Assembly: GCA_964643255.1 (NCBI GenBank)
Contig: CAZXSM010000028.1
Coordinates: 1-24,652 of the forward strand
Direction of reading: 5' to 3'
DNA length: 24,652 nucleotides
DNA from: JAAYRG01 sp964643255
GTDB taxonomy: Bacteria; Bacillota; Clostridia; Lachnospirales; Lachnospiraceae
Made by a program: the position numbers and the translations under genes. The notes beneath the pieces were generated by a model that was not told where the DNA came from, made no database searches, and saw nothing but the letters and a program-made list of their open reading frames with translations. Of the stretch, positions 15,188-24,440 are shown one piece after another (position 1 is the first letter of the stretch; every line of letters begins with the position of its first letter).

Positions 15188-16546
15188 ATGAATTTAGTAG
15201 AAGAAAAATGGGATGAAATACTTGAACATCTTAGAATTGAACATAATGTTACTGATGTTTCTTATCGAACATGGCTGCTACCTCTTAAGGTTTATTCGGT
15301 CAAAGATACAAATATTACAATTTCTATTGATGATAAAATGATTGGACCTGACAGTAAAAATTTCATAAGTAGAAAATATGGAATTCCTCTTAAAGTATCA
15401 ATAGCAGAAGTAATGAATAAAACATATGATCTTAAATTCATTCTAGAGAGTGAAATAGAAAAAGCAAACAATAACAATCTAAGAGATAATTACATCAATA
15501 ATAATAGTCAAATATCAACTTCAAATCTAAATCCTAGATATACATTTGATACTTTTGTTGTTGGTGCTAACAATAACTTAGCACATGCAGCTTCTTTAGC
15601 TGTATCTGAATCACCAGCTGAAATATATAATCCGTTATTTATATATGGTGGCGTAGGACTTGGTAAAACTCACTTAATGCATTCAATTGCCCATTACATA
15701 ATAGAAAATAATCCTGAAATGCAGGTTATGTATGTAACAAGTGAAAAATTTACCAACGAATTAATAGAATCCATACGTAATGTTAATTCAACTCCTACTG
15801 AGTTTAGAGCAAAATATCGTAATATAGATTGTTTGTTAATTGATGATATTCAATTCATTATTGGTAAAGAAAGTACTCAAGAAGAATTTTTCCATACTTT
15901 TAATGAACTACATGAAAACAAAAAGCAAATTATAATCTCTAGTGATAAGCCTCCAAAGGATATCTTAACACTAGAAGAAAGACTACGTTCAAGATTTGAA
16001 TGGGGCCTAACTGTTGATATTCAACCCCCAGATTATGAAACTAGAATGGCAATATTAAAGAAAAAAGAGGAATTAGAAGGACTTCATATAGATAATGAAG
16101 TTATGAAATACATAGCAGCTAATGTTAAATCTAATATTAGAGAACTAGAAGGTGCACTTACTAAAATTGTTGCTTTATCAAGATTAAAAAAACAAGATGT
16201 AGATGTTGAATTAGCTGAAGAGGCTCTTAAAGACTTAATATCACCTGATGATACGAAGGAAATTACTACTGACTTAATTATAGATATAGTAAGTGAACAC
16301 TTTGGTATTACTCCTCAAGAAATAATCTCTTCTAATAAAAGTAGAAAAATCACTTTTCCTAGACAGATTTGTATGTATTTGTGTCGTAAATTAACTGATT
16401 TTTCTTTGGCGGATATAGGAAAATCTATTGGTGATAGAGATCATACCACTATTCTTCATGGAGTAGATAAGATAGAAGAACAAATAAAAGAAGATCACAG
16501 TTTAAGAAATACTACAGATTTGTTAATTAAAAAATTAAATCCTTAA
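15188..16546 (+). CDS. dnaA: Chromosomal replication initiator protein DnaA
   Basis: AAA+ initiator that binds DnaA boxes and unwinds the origin. Length 452 residues. Domain I (1-80) begins with the helicase/DnaA interaction helix; domain II is a short Asn-rich linker (about 92-115); domain III has Walker A GGVGLGKT (154-161), Walker B LLIDDIQF, sensor motif ISSDKPP and the arginine finger region RLRSRFEWGL; domain IV ends with the box-binding signature ADIGKSIGDRDHTTILHGVDKI. GGGAGA lies seven bases before the ATG. Its promoter contains a DnaA box. It opens the rightward arm and is flanked on both sides by origin elements. Confidence 0.99.
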   Translation: MNLVEEKWDEILEHLRIEHNVTDVSYRTWLLPLKVYSVKDTNITISIDDKMIGPDSKNFISRKYGIPLKVSIAEVMNKTYDLKFILESEIEKANNNNLRDNYINNNSQISTSNLNPRYTFDTFVVGANNNLAHAASLAVSESPAEIYNPLFIYGGVGLGKTHLMHSIAHYIIENNPEMQVMYVTSEKFTNELIESIRNVNSTPTEFRAKYRNIDCLLIDDIQFIIGKESTQEEFFHTFNELHENKKQIIISSDKPPKDILTLEERLRSRFEWGLTVDIQPPDYETRMAILKKKEELEGLHIDNEVMKYIAANVKSNIRELEGALTKIVALSRLKKQDVDVELAEEALKDLISPDDTKEITTDLIIDIVSEHFGITPQEIISSNKSRKITFPRQICMYLCRKLTDFSLADIGKSIGDRDHTTILHGVDKIEEQIKEDHSLRNTTDLLIKKLNP

Positions 16547-16559
16547 ATAAATTTAAAAC

Positions 16560-16593
16560 TTATCCACAAAATAGGGTTATTATATGTGAATAA
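16560..16593. other. oriC: Replication origin, downstream DnaA boxes
   Basis: An exact TTATCCACA at 16560-16568 (+) and TTATTCACA at 16585-16593 (-) directly follow the dnaA stop codon. The second box is the right part of a 7-bp inverted repeat GGTTATT/AATAACC (16575-16595). Confidence 0.85.
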
Positions 16594-16639
16594 CCTACTT
16601 ATCTAATGTTTAACTATATGGGATAAGTATAATTTACTG

Positions 16640-16668
16640 TTTATAACTTTGTTAATAATCTTTATAAT
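16640..16668 (+). promoter_or_regulatory. Possible dnaN promoter
   Basis: TTTATA, 17 nt, then TATAAT, about 150 bases before dnaN. The -35 is weak. dnaN could also be read from dnaA. Confidence 0.35.
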
Positions 16669-16740
16669 TTTCAATTGTATGCACATAGTTATCATTTGTC
16701 CAAACTCCCTGTGTTTATGGGTTAAAGTAGATTATTAACA

Positions 16741-16800
16741 TATCAACACGGACTACTACTACTACTACTAAATAATAATATATATATATTTATATACGCA
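16741..16800 (+). other. oriC: Origin unwinding region: CTA trios followed by AT-rich stretch
   Basis: A degenerate DnaA box (ATATCAACA, 16740-16748) and a short CGG are followed by six uninterrupted CTA triplets (16753-16770), three AAT-like triplets (16771-16780) and an A/T-only run to about 16795. On the opposite strand the triplets read 3'-GAT-5', the published DnaA-trio element of Firmicutes origins that DnaA uses to form a filament on single-stranded DNA. Its place just before dnaN matches Bacillus. Confidence 0.82.
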
Positions 16801-16820
16801 GAAAGGGGATAACTACCTTT

Positions 16821-17933
16821 ATGAAAATTATTTGTGAACAAAGTAAATTAATAAATAGTATAAATATAGTAATAAAAGCAGTATCATCTAAAACAACAAT
16901 GCCTATTTTAGAATGTTTGATAATTCAAGTAGAATCTGATAGTATTAAGCTTATTGCTAATGATCTAGAAATAGGAATAGAAACTAAACTTGAAGGTAAT
17001 ATTATAGAGACTGGACAAATTGCATTAAATGCTAAGATATTTTCTGATATCATTCGTAAGCTACCTAATAGTGAAGTAACAATAGAAACTGATGAAAATT
17101 ATAAAACAACCATATTAAGCGAAAAATCAAAATTCACTATATATGGTTTTTCTGGTGAAGAATTCCCATTCTTACCTGAAATAGAAAAAGAGAAGTCCGT
17201 TTCTTTATCTCAATTCTCATTAAAAGAAGTTATTAGACAAACAGTTTTTTCAATTTCTGATTCTGATAATTCTAAAATAATGTCTGGAGAGTTATTTGAA
17301 ATCAAGAATAACAATTTAAGAGTAGTTTCTCTTGATGGACATAGAATTTCAGTTAGAAATGTAGAATTAGATGAAAATTATGATAATATTAAAGTTATAG
17401 TACCAGGTAAAACTCTAATAGAAGTTAGTAAAATTCTTTCAGGTGAAGTTGACAGTAATGTAAATATGTATTTTACAGATAAGCATATCCTATTTGAATT
17501 TGATGATACAGTTGTACTTTCAAGATTAATTGAAGGAGAATACTTTAATATAAATCAAATGTTCTCAGCTGACTATGAAACAAAAGTACAAATAAATAAA
17601 AATGAAATGTTAAAGTGTATAGACAGATCTACACTTTTAATAAAAGAAACTGATAAAAAACCAATAGTTTTTAATATAACAGATGAAAAAATAGAAGTTA
17701 AAATGAATTCATCAATAGGGTCTATGAGAGATGAAATTAATATTGAAAAATCAGGTAAAGATATATTAATAGGGTTTAATCCTAAGTTTTTAATAGATGC
17801 TCTTAGAGTAATTGATGATGAAACAATAGATATATATTTGATTAATCCAAAAGCACCTTGCTTTATAAAGGATGAAGATGAAAATTATATGTACTTAATA
17901 CTACCTGTTAATATTAATGCTGATGTATACTAG
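16821..17933 (+). CDS. dnaN: DNA polymerase III subunit beta (sliding clamp)
   Basis: Ring-shaped dimer that holds the polymerase on DNA and recruits other repair proteins. Length 370 residues, three repeated clamp domains of about 120 residues. Typical landmarks are MKIICEQSKL at the start, SSKTTMPILECL near residue 24, LRVVSLDGHRIS near 170, and the C-terminal hydrophobic pocket ending YLILPVNI. The AAAGGGG upstream is 12 bases from the ATG, a longer gap than usual, yet the family start is clear. A hairpin overlaps its stop codon. Confidence 0.98.
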   Translation: MKIICEQSKLINSINIVIKAVSSKTTMPILECLIIQVESDSIKLIANDLEIGIETKLEGNIIETGQIALNAKIFSDIIRKLPNSEVTIETDENYKTTILSEKSKFTIYGFSGEEFPFLPEIEKEKSVSLSQFSLKEVIRQTVFSISDSDNSKIMSGELFEIKNNNLRVVSLDGHRISVRNVELDENYDNIKVIVPGKTLIEVSKILSGEVDSNVNMYFTDKHILFEFDDTVVLSRLIEGEYFNINQMFSADYETKVQINKNEMLKCIDRSTLLIKETDKKPIVFNITDEKIEVKMNSSIGSMRDEINIEKSGKDILIGFNPKFLIDALRVIDDETIDIYLINPKAPCFIKDEDENYMYLILPVNINADVY

Positions 17934-17960
17934 AGTATAAATTTATTTTATACCTAGTAT
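17927..17960 (+). promoter_or_regulatory. Hairpin overlapping the dnaN stop codon
   Basis: ATACTAG and GTATAAA (separated by one bulged A) pair with TTTATAC and CTAGTAT, a 14-bp stem with a 5-nt loop. The dnaN TAG lies inside the stem. There is no U-tract after it, so it is more likely an RNA processing, stability or coupling element than a terminator. Confidence 0.4.
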
Positions 17961-17996
17961 TATAAGAAAATTAAGAAAGGTGAGTTTTTAATTAAT

Positions 17997-18206
17997 ATGG
18001 AAATCATTAAACTTAGAGATGATTATATAAAATTAGGTCAGGCTTTAAAGGCTGCAGGATTAGTAAGTACCGGTGTTCAAGCTAAAGAAGTTATAGTTGA
18101 AGGATTGGTAAAAGTTAATGGAGAAATAGAAATTCGAAGAGGTAAAAAGCTTTACGATAATGATATAGTAGAGTTTAACAATGAAACAATAAAAATAGAA
18201 AAATAA
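17997..18206 (+). CDS. yaaA: S4 domain RNA-binding protein YaaA (RlbA)
   Basis: A 69-residue protein made almost entirely of an S4 RNA-binding domain: IKLGQALKAAGLVSTG, then the typical VNGEIEIRRGKKLYDNDIV. The Bacillus counterpart between dnaN and recF is linked to ribosome assembly; the role here is inferred from position and domain. The ribosome binding site AAAGGTGAG is about 12 bases from the ATG. recF follows after 24 bases. Confidence 0.93.
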   Translation: MEIIKLRDDYIKLGQALKAAGLVSTGVQAKEVIVEGLVKVNGEIEIRRGKKLYDNDIVEFNNETIKIEK

Positions 18207-18230
18207 TATAATTAGAATGTTGGTGCATTC

Positions 18231-19313
18231 ATGTATGTAAAAAATCTTAAATTAAGTAATTTTAGAAACTATGATAATTTATCTATAGATTTTGATAGTA
18301 GATTAAATATATTATATGGAGACAATGCACAGGGAAAAACTAATATTTTAGAAGCAATTTATTTTTGTGGAACAACGAAATCACACAGGGGAAGCAAAGA
18401 AAAAGAAATTATTAAGTTTAATGAAAAAGAGTCACACATTAAGTTATTATTAGACCGTGATGGCAGTGAATATAATATAGATATGCATTTAAAAAGAAAT
18501 AAAAATAAAGGTGTAGCAATTAATGGAATACCTATAAAAAAAACAAGTGATTTATTTGGAATTATAAATATAATTTTTTTTTCACCAGAAGACTTAAATC
18601 TTGTGAAAGATGGTCCTGCTACGCGTAGAAAGTTTATAGACTTTGAACTTTGTCAATTAGACAACGTTTATTTACATAACTTAACTAATTATAATAAAAC
18701 TATGATTCAAAGAAATAGCTTACTCAAACAAATAAGTTTCAATAGTAAATTATTGGATACACTTAGTATATGGGATAAGCAATTAATTAAATATGGTAAT
18801 TATGTAATAGCAAGTAGAGAAAAATTTATTAACAGGCTAAATGAAATAGTTTATGATATACATAGTAAATTATCTGGTGGAAGAGAAGAGTTAATTATAG
18901 AGTATAAACCCAATATTAGTATAGAAGATTTTGAAGAGAAACTTTTTAGTAATAGAAAAAATGATCTTAAATATCAAAATACATCAATAGGTCCCCATAG
19001 GGATGATATTATTTTTTTAAATCGGGATATTAATATAAGGCAATTCGGGTCTCAAGGACAACAAAGAACCTGTGCCTTATCTATAAAATTAGCAGGAATA
19101 GAATTGGTAAAAAAAGTAACAAATAAAAAACCAGTTTTATTATTAGATGATGTCTTATCAGAATTAGATAATAAAAGGCAAAATTACTTATTAGATAGTA
19201 TAGATGGAATTCAAACAATTATTACATGTACAGGATTAGATGAATTTATAAGAAAAAATATGAAATTTGATAAAGTGTATCATGTTGTAAAAGGTACAGT
19301 AATAGAAAAATAA
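18231..19313 (+). CDS. recF: DNA replication and repair protein RecF
   Basis: SMC-like ATPase that helps load RecA at single-strand gaps. Length 360 residues. It has the start YVKNLKLSNFRNYDNL, Walker A GDNAQGKTN (about 30-38), the RecF signature FFSPEDLNLVKDGPATRR, the ABC signature region GSQGQQRTCALSIKL and Walker B VLLLDDVLSELD. The ribosome binding site (GGTG, five bases before ATG) is weak, so translation may depend on yaaA. The small remB/yaaB gene that lies between recF and gyrB in Bacillus is not present in the 49-base gap. Confidence 0.97.
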   Translation: MYVKNLKLSNFRNYDNLSIDFDSRLNILYGDNAQGKTNILEAIYFCGTTKSHRGSKEKEIIKFNEKESHIKLLLDRDGSEYNIDMHLKRNKNKGVAINGIPIKKTSDLFGIINIIFFSPEDLNLVKDGPATRRKFIDFELCQLDNVYLHNLTNYNKTMIQRNSLLKQISFNSKLLDTLSIWDKQLIKYGNYVIASREKFINRLNEIVYDIHSKLSGGREELIIEYKPNISIEDFEEKLFSNRKNDLKYQNTSIGPHRDDIIFLNRDINIRQFGSQGQQRTCALSIKLAGIELVKKVTNKKPVLLLDDVLSELDNKRQNYLLDSIDGIQTIITCTGLDEFIRKNMKFDKVYHVVKGTVIEK

Positions 19314-19362
19314 GCTTTATTTATATATAGTTAATTGTAACTAGGTAATATAGGAGGAATAT

Positions 19363-21309
19363 ATGAGTACTGAAAATATAAGTACTGAGAATACAAATAT
19401 TGATATGGAATATGGTGCAGACCAAATACAAATATTAGAGGGGCTTGAAGCAGTTAGAAAAAGGCCAGGAATGTATATTGGAAGTACATCATTACGTGGT
19501 TTACACCATTTAGTTTCTGAAATAGTAGATAATTCTGTTGACGAGGCTTTAGCAGGATTTTGCAGTATGATTAAAATTATAATTAATAAAGACAATTCTA
19601 TTACTGTTAAAGATAACGGTAGGGGTATACCTGTTGGTATAAACCATAAAACTGGAAGACCAGCTGTAGAAGTAGTATTTACTGTGCTTCATGCTGGAGG
19701 AAAGTTTGGTGGTGGAGGATATAAGGTATCTGGAGGACTTCATGGAGTAGGCGCTGCTGTTGTTAATGCTTTGTCTAGTTGGTTAGAAGTTAGTGTTCAT
19801 ACAGATGGTAAGATATATAAAGAAAGATTTGAAAGAGGAAAGGTTATTGAGCCTTTATCTATTGTTGGTGAAACTGATAAGACAGGAACAGTAGTTACAT
19901 TTTTGCCAGATTCAGAAATATTTGAAGAAGTAGTATTTGATTTTAAAATACTGAAACAGAGATTTAGGGAAATGGCTTTTTTAACAAAAGGATTAAAAAT
20001 AATTCTTGTTGATGATAGACAAGAAGAACCTGCTCAGGTTGAATTCCATTACGAAGGTGGAATAGTTGAATACGTAGAATATTTAAATAAAAACAAAACT
20101 CCTATATATAACGATATAATTTACTGTGAAGGACAAAGAGGAGATGTTTATGTTGAAGTTGCTATGCAACATAATAATTCTTTTAATGAATCTATATATA
20201 GTTTTGTTAATAATATTAATACACCGGAAGGCGGAACCCATTTATCTGGATTTAGGAGTGCTTTAACAAAAACTTTTAATGAATATGCCAGAAGTAAAAG
20301 ATTAATAAAGGAAAATGAGGAAAACCTTTCAGGTGATGATATAAGAGAGGGCTTAACATCAATTATTAGTATAAAGTTGACTGATCCTCAATTTGAAGGT
20401 CAAACAAAACAAAAGTTAGGGAACAGTGAAGCTAGAGGTGCTGTTGAGAGTATAGTAAGTGAACAACTTACATATTATTTAGAACAAAATCCAAGTGTTG
20501 CAAAGGTAATATGTGAAAAGGCTGTTTTAGCTCAAAGAGCGAGAAATGCAGCAAGAGCGGCAAGGGATTTGACAAGACGTAAATCTGCATTAGATAGTAT
20601 GTCTCTTCCAGGAAAATTAGCAGATTGTTCAGACAAAAACCCAGAGAATTGTGAAATATATATTGTTGAGGGTGATTCAGCTGGAGGATCAGCAAAAACA
20701 GCTAGGTCACGTGAGACTCAAGCAATATTACCCCTTAGAGGTAAAATTTTAAATGTAGAAAAAGCAAGATTAGATAGAATTTTAGCTAATAAAGAAATTC
20801 AAGCAATGATTACTGCATTTGGAACCGGAATTGGGGAAGACTTTGATATTACAAAACTTAGATATCATAAGATTATACTTATGACAGATGCAGACGTTGA
20901 TGGAGCTCACATAGATACATTATTATTAACATTTTTCTATCGTTTTATGCCAGAGCTTATTAAAGGCGGATATGTATATTTAGCCCAACCACCTCTTTAT
21001 AGAATAGAAAGAAATAGAAAAGAAACCTATGTCTATAGTGATGAAGAGCTTAATGAAATAATAGAAAGTTATGACAGAGACGGAAATTATAAAATTCAAA
21101 GATATAAGGGATTAGGAGAAATGAATGCGGACCAATTATGGGACACAACCATGGATCCTGAAAAACGTGTTTTACTACAAGTAAACTACGATGAGAGCCA
21201 AGCTTCTGAAATAGATTTAACTTTTACCATATTAATGGGAGAAAAGGTAGAACCAAGAAGAGAATTCATACAAGAAAATGCAAAATATGTAAGTAATTTA
21301 GATATATAG
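19363..21309 (+). CDS. gyrB: DNA gyrase subunit B
   Basis: ATPase subunit of gyrase, which introduces negative supercoils. Length 648 residues, the short Gram-positive type. The GHKL ATPase domain has E54 and N58 in SEIVDNSVDEA, then DNGRGIPV (84-91) and the GGLHGVGAAVVNALS lid; the TOPRIM domain has EGDSAGGSA from residue 436 and the metal-binding DADVDGAH (509-516). GGAGG lies five bases before the ATG. The first residues (MSTENISTENTN) come from an imperfect 15-base tandem duplication. gyrA follows after 31 bases, so both subunits are made from one operon. Confidence 0.99.
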   Translation: MSTENISTENTNIDMEYGADQIQILEGLEAVRKRPGMYIGSTSLRGLHHLVSEIVDNSVDEALAGFCSMIKIIINKDNSITVKDNGRGIPVGINHKTGRPAVEVVFTVLHAGGKFGGGGYKVSGGLHGVGAAVVNALSSWLEVSVHTDGKIYKERFERGKVIEPLSIVGETDKTGTVVTFLPDSEIFEEVVFDFKILKQRFREMAFLTKGLKIILVDDRQEEPAQVEFHYEGGIVEYVEYLNKNKTPIYNDIIYCEGQRGDVYVEVAMQHNNSFNESIYSFVNNINTPEGGTHLSGFRSALTKTFNEYARSKRLIKENEENLSGDDIREGLTSIISIKLTDPQFEGQTKQKLGNSEARGAVESIVSEQLTYYLEQNPSVAKVICEKAVLAQRARNAARAARDLTRRKSALDSMSLPGKLADCSDKNPENCEIYIVEGDSAGGSAKTARSRETQAILPLRGKILNVEKARLDRILANKEIQAMITAFGTGIGEDFDITKLRYHKIILMTDADVDGAHIDTLLLTFFYRFMPELIKGGYVYLAQPPLYRIERNRKETYVYSDEELNEIIESYDRDGNYKIQRYKGLGEMNADQLWDTTMDPEKRVLLQVNYDESQASEIDLTFTILMGEKVEPRREFIQENAKYVSNLDI

Positions 21310-21340
21310 ATACTTTTGTTTACTAAGTGGAGGAAGATAA

Positions 21341-23869
21341 ATGGATGATACAATATTTGATAAAGTCCAGCAAATAGATTTAAAAGAGACTATGGAAAAG
21401 TCTTATATAGATTATGCTATGTCAGTAATAGCATCAAGAGCATTACCTGATGTTAGGGATGGGCTAAAACCAGTACAAAGAAGAATACTATATGCAATGG
21501 TAGAATTAAATAATGGTCCAGACAAACCCCATCGTAAATGCGCCCGTATAGTTGGTGATACAATGGGTAAGTTTCATCCCCATGGAGATAGTTCTATATA
21601 TAATGCATTAGTTAAATTGGCACAGGATTTTTCTACAAGATATCCTTTAATTGATGGCCATGGTAACTTTGGATCTATCGATGGTGATGGTGCCGCGGCA
21701 ATGCGTTACACAGAAGCCCGTTTAAATAAAATATCTATGGAGCTATTATCAGATATCAATAAAGATACTGTAGATTTTTCTCCTAACTTTGATGAAACAG
21801 AAAATGAGCCTGTAGTACTTCCAGCAAGATTTCCTAATTTATTAGTTAATGGAACATCAGGTATAGCAGTTGGTATGGCTACAAATATTCCACCTCATAA
21901 TTTATCTGAGATTATTAATGCAGTTTTAAAGATGATTGAAAACTCAATAGAAGAAGATAGAGATACTTCTATTGATGAATTACTAAAAATAGTAAGAGGA
22001 CCTGATTTTCCAACAGGGGCTACAATTCTTGGTACTGCAACTATTGAAGAAGCTTATAGAACTGGAAGAGGCAAAATAAAAGTTCGTGCAGTTACAGAAA
22101 TAGAACCTATGGAAAATGGGAAAAATAGAATTATTGTTACTGAATTGCCATATATGGTAAACAAGGCAAAAGTAATAGAAAATATAGCCGATTTAGTTAA
22201 AGATAAAAGAGTAGATGGTATAACTGATTTAAGAGATGAGTCAGATAGAACAGGTATGCGAATTAATATTGAATTAAGAAGAGATGTTAATGCTAATGTA
22301 ATACTTAATCAGTTATTTAAACATACACAATTACAAGAAACATTTGGTGTGATAATGCTTGCTTTAGTAGATGGTGAGCCTAAGATACTTAATTTAAAGG
22401 AAATGTTACATTATTATCTATTACATCAAGAAGAAGTTGTTACAAGAAGAACAAAATATAATTTAAATAAAGCACAAGAACGTGCTCATATATTAGAAGG
22501 ATTACTAAAAGCTTTAGATAATATAGATGAAGTTATAAAAATTATTAGAAGTTCAGAAAATACGCCAGAAGCAAAGAATAGATTGATTGAAAGATTTGAA
22601 TTATCAGATAAACAAGCTCAATCAATTGTTGATATGAGACTTAGAGCCTTAACTGGTTTAGAAAGAGAAAAGTTAGAGGCAGAATACGATGAACTATCTA
22701 AGAAAATGGAATATTATCAATCAATTTTAGGGGATAGAAAGATATTACTTAGTGTGATTAGAGATGAAATAATAGTTATTCGTGATAAATATGGTGATGA
22801 AAGAAGAACTTCAATAGGGTATGATTATGAAGATTTAACAAATGAAGATTTAATACCTGTTGAAAACACTATAATTGCTATGACAAGATTAGGCTACATA
22901 AAGAGAATGACAGTAGATAATTTTAAAAGTCAACATCGTGGTGGTAAAGGAATTAAGGGTATGCAGACTATTGAAGATGATTTTACTACAGACTTATTAA
23001 TGACCACTACACATCATGATATCTTATTTTTCACAGATAAAGGAAGAGTATATAAGCTTAAGGCTTACATGATTCCAGAATCAAGTAGAACAGCAAGAGG
23101 AACAGCAATAATAAATCTGATTCAATTAATGCCTGATGAAAATATCAGTGCAGTTATTCCTGTGAAATATACCAAGGATATCAAATATATTGTTATGGCT
23201 ACAAAAAATGGAATTATTAAAAAGACTAAAATGGATGAATATGCCAATATTAGAAAATCAGGAATTATTGCTATTAATCTTAAGGAAGATGATTCGCTAA
23301 TAGAAGTAAAACTTATTAAAGAAAAAACGGATATATTACTTATTACAAAAAAGGGAAACTGTATACGCTTTAATGAAAAAGATATTAGGCCTACAGGAAG
23401 AGTATCTATGGGTGTAATAGGTATGAATATTGATAAAAATGATGAAGTTATAGGTATGCAACTTAGTACCCAAGGAAGCGATTTATTGTTAATTTCTGAA
23501 TATGGACTTGGTAAAAGAACAAGTGTATCAGAATTTAAAAGTCAATACAGAGGCGGAAAAGGTGTAAAATGCTATAGGATCAATGAAAAAACTGGTGACG
23601 TTATTGGAGCTAAAATAGTTAATGAAGACGATGAAATTATAATGATTTCAACTAACGGAACAGTAATTAGATTATTGGTAAACGAAATTAATAGACTTGG
23701 AAGAATTACTTCAGGTGTGAAATTAATGGATATAGACCCAGAAAGTGATAATAGAGTTTCAAGTATAGCAAAAGTTAGAGATAATAAGACATTAAAATCA
23801 GATGAAGAGATTATTAAAGAATTAGAAGATGAGCTGAAAGAAGAATCTGATGAATTTAAAGAAAATTAA
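21341..23869 (+). CDS. gyrA: DNA gyrase subunit A
   Basis: DNA-cleaving and wrapping subunit of gyrase. Length 842 residues. The catalytic tyrosine is Y123 (AAAMRYTEARL), and the winged-helix region holds HPHGDSSIYNAL. Its S84 corresponds to Ser83 of E. coli and N88 to Asp87; an acidic residue is more usual at the second site. The GyrA-box QHRGGKG at 531-537 marks the C-terminal wrapping domain, with a second similar repeat (QYRGGKG) further on, showing it is gyrase rather than topoisomerase IV. The C-terminal tail is acidic. GGAGGAAGATAA precedes the ATG. A long terminator follows. Confidence 0.99.
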   Translation: MDDTIFDKVQQIDLKETMEKSYIDYAMSVIASRALPDVRDGLKPVQRRILYAMVELNNGPDKPHRKCARIVGDTMGKFHPHGDSSIYNALVKLAQDFSTRYPLIDGHGNFGSIDGDGAAAMRYTEARLNKISMELLSDINKDTVDFSPNFDETENEPVVLPARFPNLLVNGTSGIAVGMATNIPPHNLSEIINAVLKMIENSIEEDRDTSIDELLKIVRGPDFPTGATILGTATIEEAYRTGRGKIKVRAVTEIEPMENGKNRIIVTELPYMVNKAKVIENIADLVKDKRVDGITDLRDESDRTGMRINIELRRDVNANVILNQLFKHTQLQETFGVIMLALVDGEPKILNLKEMLHYYLLHQEEVVTRRTKYNLNKAQERAHILEGLLKALDNIDEVIKIIRSSENTPEAKNRLIERFELSDKQAQSIVDMRLRALTGLEREKLEAEYDELSKKMEYYQSILGDRKILLSVIRDEIIVIRDKYGDERRTSIGYDYEDLTNEDLIPVENTIIAMTRLGYIKRMTVDNFKSQHRGGKGIKGMQTIEDDFTTDLLMTTTHHDILFFTDKGRVYKLKAYMIPESSRTARGTAIINLIQLMPDENISAVIPVKYTKDIKYIVMATKNGIIKKTKMDEYANIRKSGIIAINLKEDDSLIEVKLIKEKTDILLITKKGNCIRFNEKDIRPTGRVSMGVIGMNIDKNDEVIGMQLSTQGSDLLLISEYGLGKRTSVSEFKSQYRGGKGVKCYRINEKTGDVIGAKIVNEDDEIIMISTNGTVIRLLVNEINRLGRITSGVKLMDIDPESDNRVSSIAKVRDNKTLKSDEEIIKELEDELKEESDEFKEN

Positions 23870-23924
23870 AATATAAGGTATTGGATAGTTAAAGAAAAAT
23901 ACTTTAAGACTTAAGATTAAACTT

Positions 23925-23972
23925 AAAACAATAGCTATGACATAATCTATACTATGTCATAGCTATTGTTTT
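23925..23972 (+). terminator. Rho-independent terminator of the gyrB-gyrA operon
   Basis: A perfect 20-bp stem starting AAAACAATAGC and closing GCTATTGTTTT, with an 8-nt loop and terminal T-run. It lies 55 bases after the gyrA stop codon. The symmetric A/T ends would let it work in both directions. Confidence 0.93.
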
Positions 23973-24257
23973 AGATATAATTCCTATAATGAAGAGTATT
24001 ATAAATAAAATTCAATCTATTAAGAATACTATTTCAAAAAGTGGATAAAACTAGTTTTAAGGAAGCTTACTGTGGATATGTATATAAGAAAACATTAATC
24101 TTAAAATATTCTATTATTAATAATAGAAAAACAGATGAGATAGGCATCTTATTATATAAGCATATGTTTGTTTCATTATTATAGAAGCTTTTATCATTAA
24201 TTTTTGTAATAGGGAATGTAAAGATAAAGTAGAATTAATAAATAGTAAAAATATAGA
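23973..24257. other. AT-rich intergenic stretch, no supported gene
   Basis: Between the gyrA terminator and the tRNA-Ser promoter. It contains a 47-codon GTG-initiated open frame at 24041-24184 (59 codons open without regard to start) that lacks a ribosome binding site, and a short ATG frame near 23991. Neither is convincing as a gene. Confidence 0.6.
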
Positions 24258-24286
24258 TTGACAAACAAAAGTACCTTTGTTATACT
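24258..24286 (+). promoter_or_regulatory. Strong sigma-A promoter of tRNA-Ser
   Basis: TTGACA at 24258-24263, 17 nt, TATACT at 24281-24286, about 62 bases before the tRNA. Confidence 0.82.
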
Positions 24287-24348
24287 AGTTAATGCACTGA
24301 AAAAGATATATATTAAAACTTAATAAAATGTATTAATAATTCAGATAT

Positions 24349-24438
24349 GGAGAAATACTCAAGAGGCTGAAGAGGCGCCCCTGCTAAGGGTGTAGGTCGT
24401 CATTTGGCGGCGCGAGGGTTCAAATCCCTCTTTCTCCG
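24349..24438 (+). tRNA. tRNA-Ser (anticodon GCT)
   Basis: A 90-nt type II tRNA with acceptor GGAGAAA/TTTCTCC, an anticodon loop CTGCTAA giving anticodon GCT (serine AGC/AGU), a long variable arm and T-arm GAGGG TTCAAAT CCCTC. Discriminator is G; CCA is not encoded. It sits between gyrA and an rRNA promoter. Confidence 0.97.
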
Positions 24439-24440
24439 TT

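Noticed and set aside
16753..16770. Six CTA triplets as a meaningless microsatellite
   Set aside because: Their position beside a DnaA-like box and AT-rich run before dnaN fits the known DnaA-trio element better.
20705..20720. parS-like sequence in gyrB (GTCACGTGAGACT)
   Set aside because: It differs from the 16-bp consensus at about five positions and encodes the conserved SRET residues of the gyrase TOPRIM domain.
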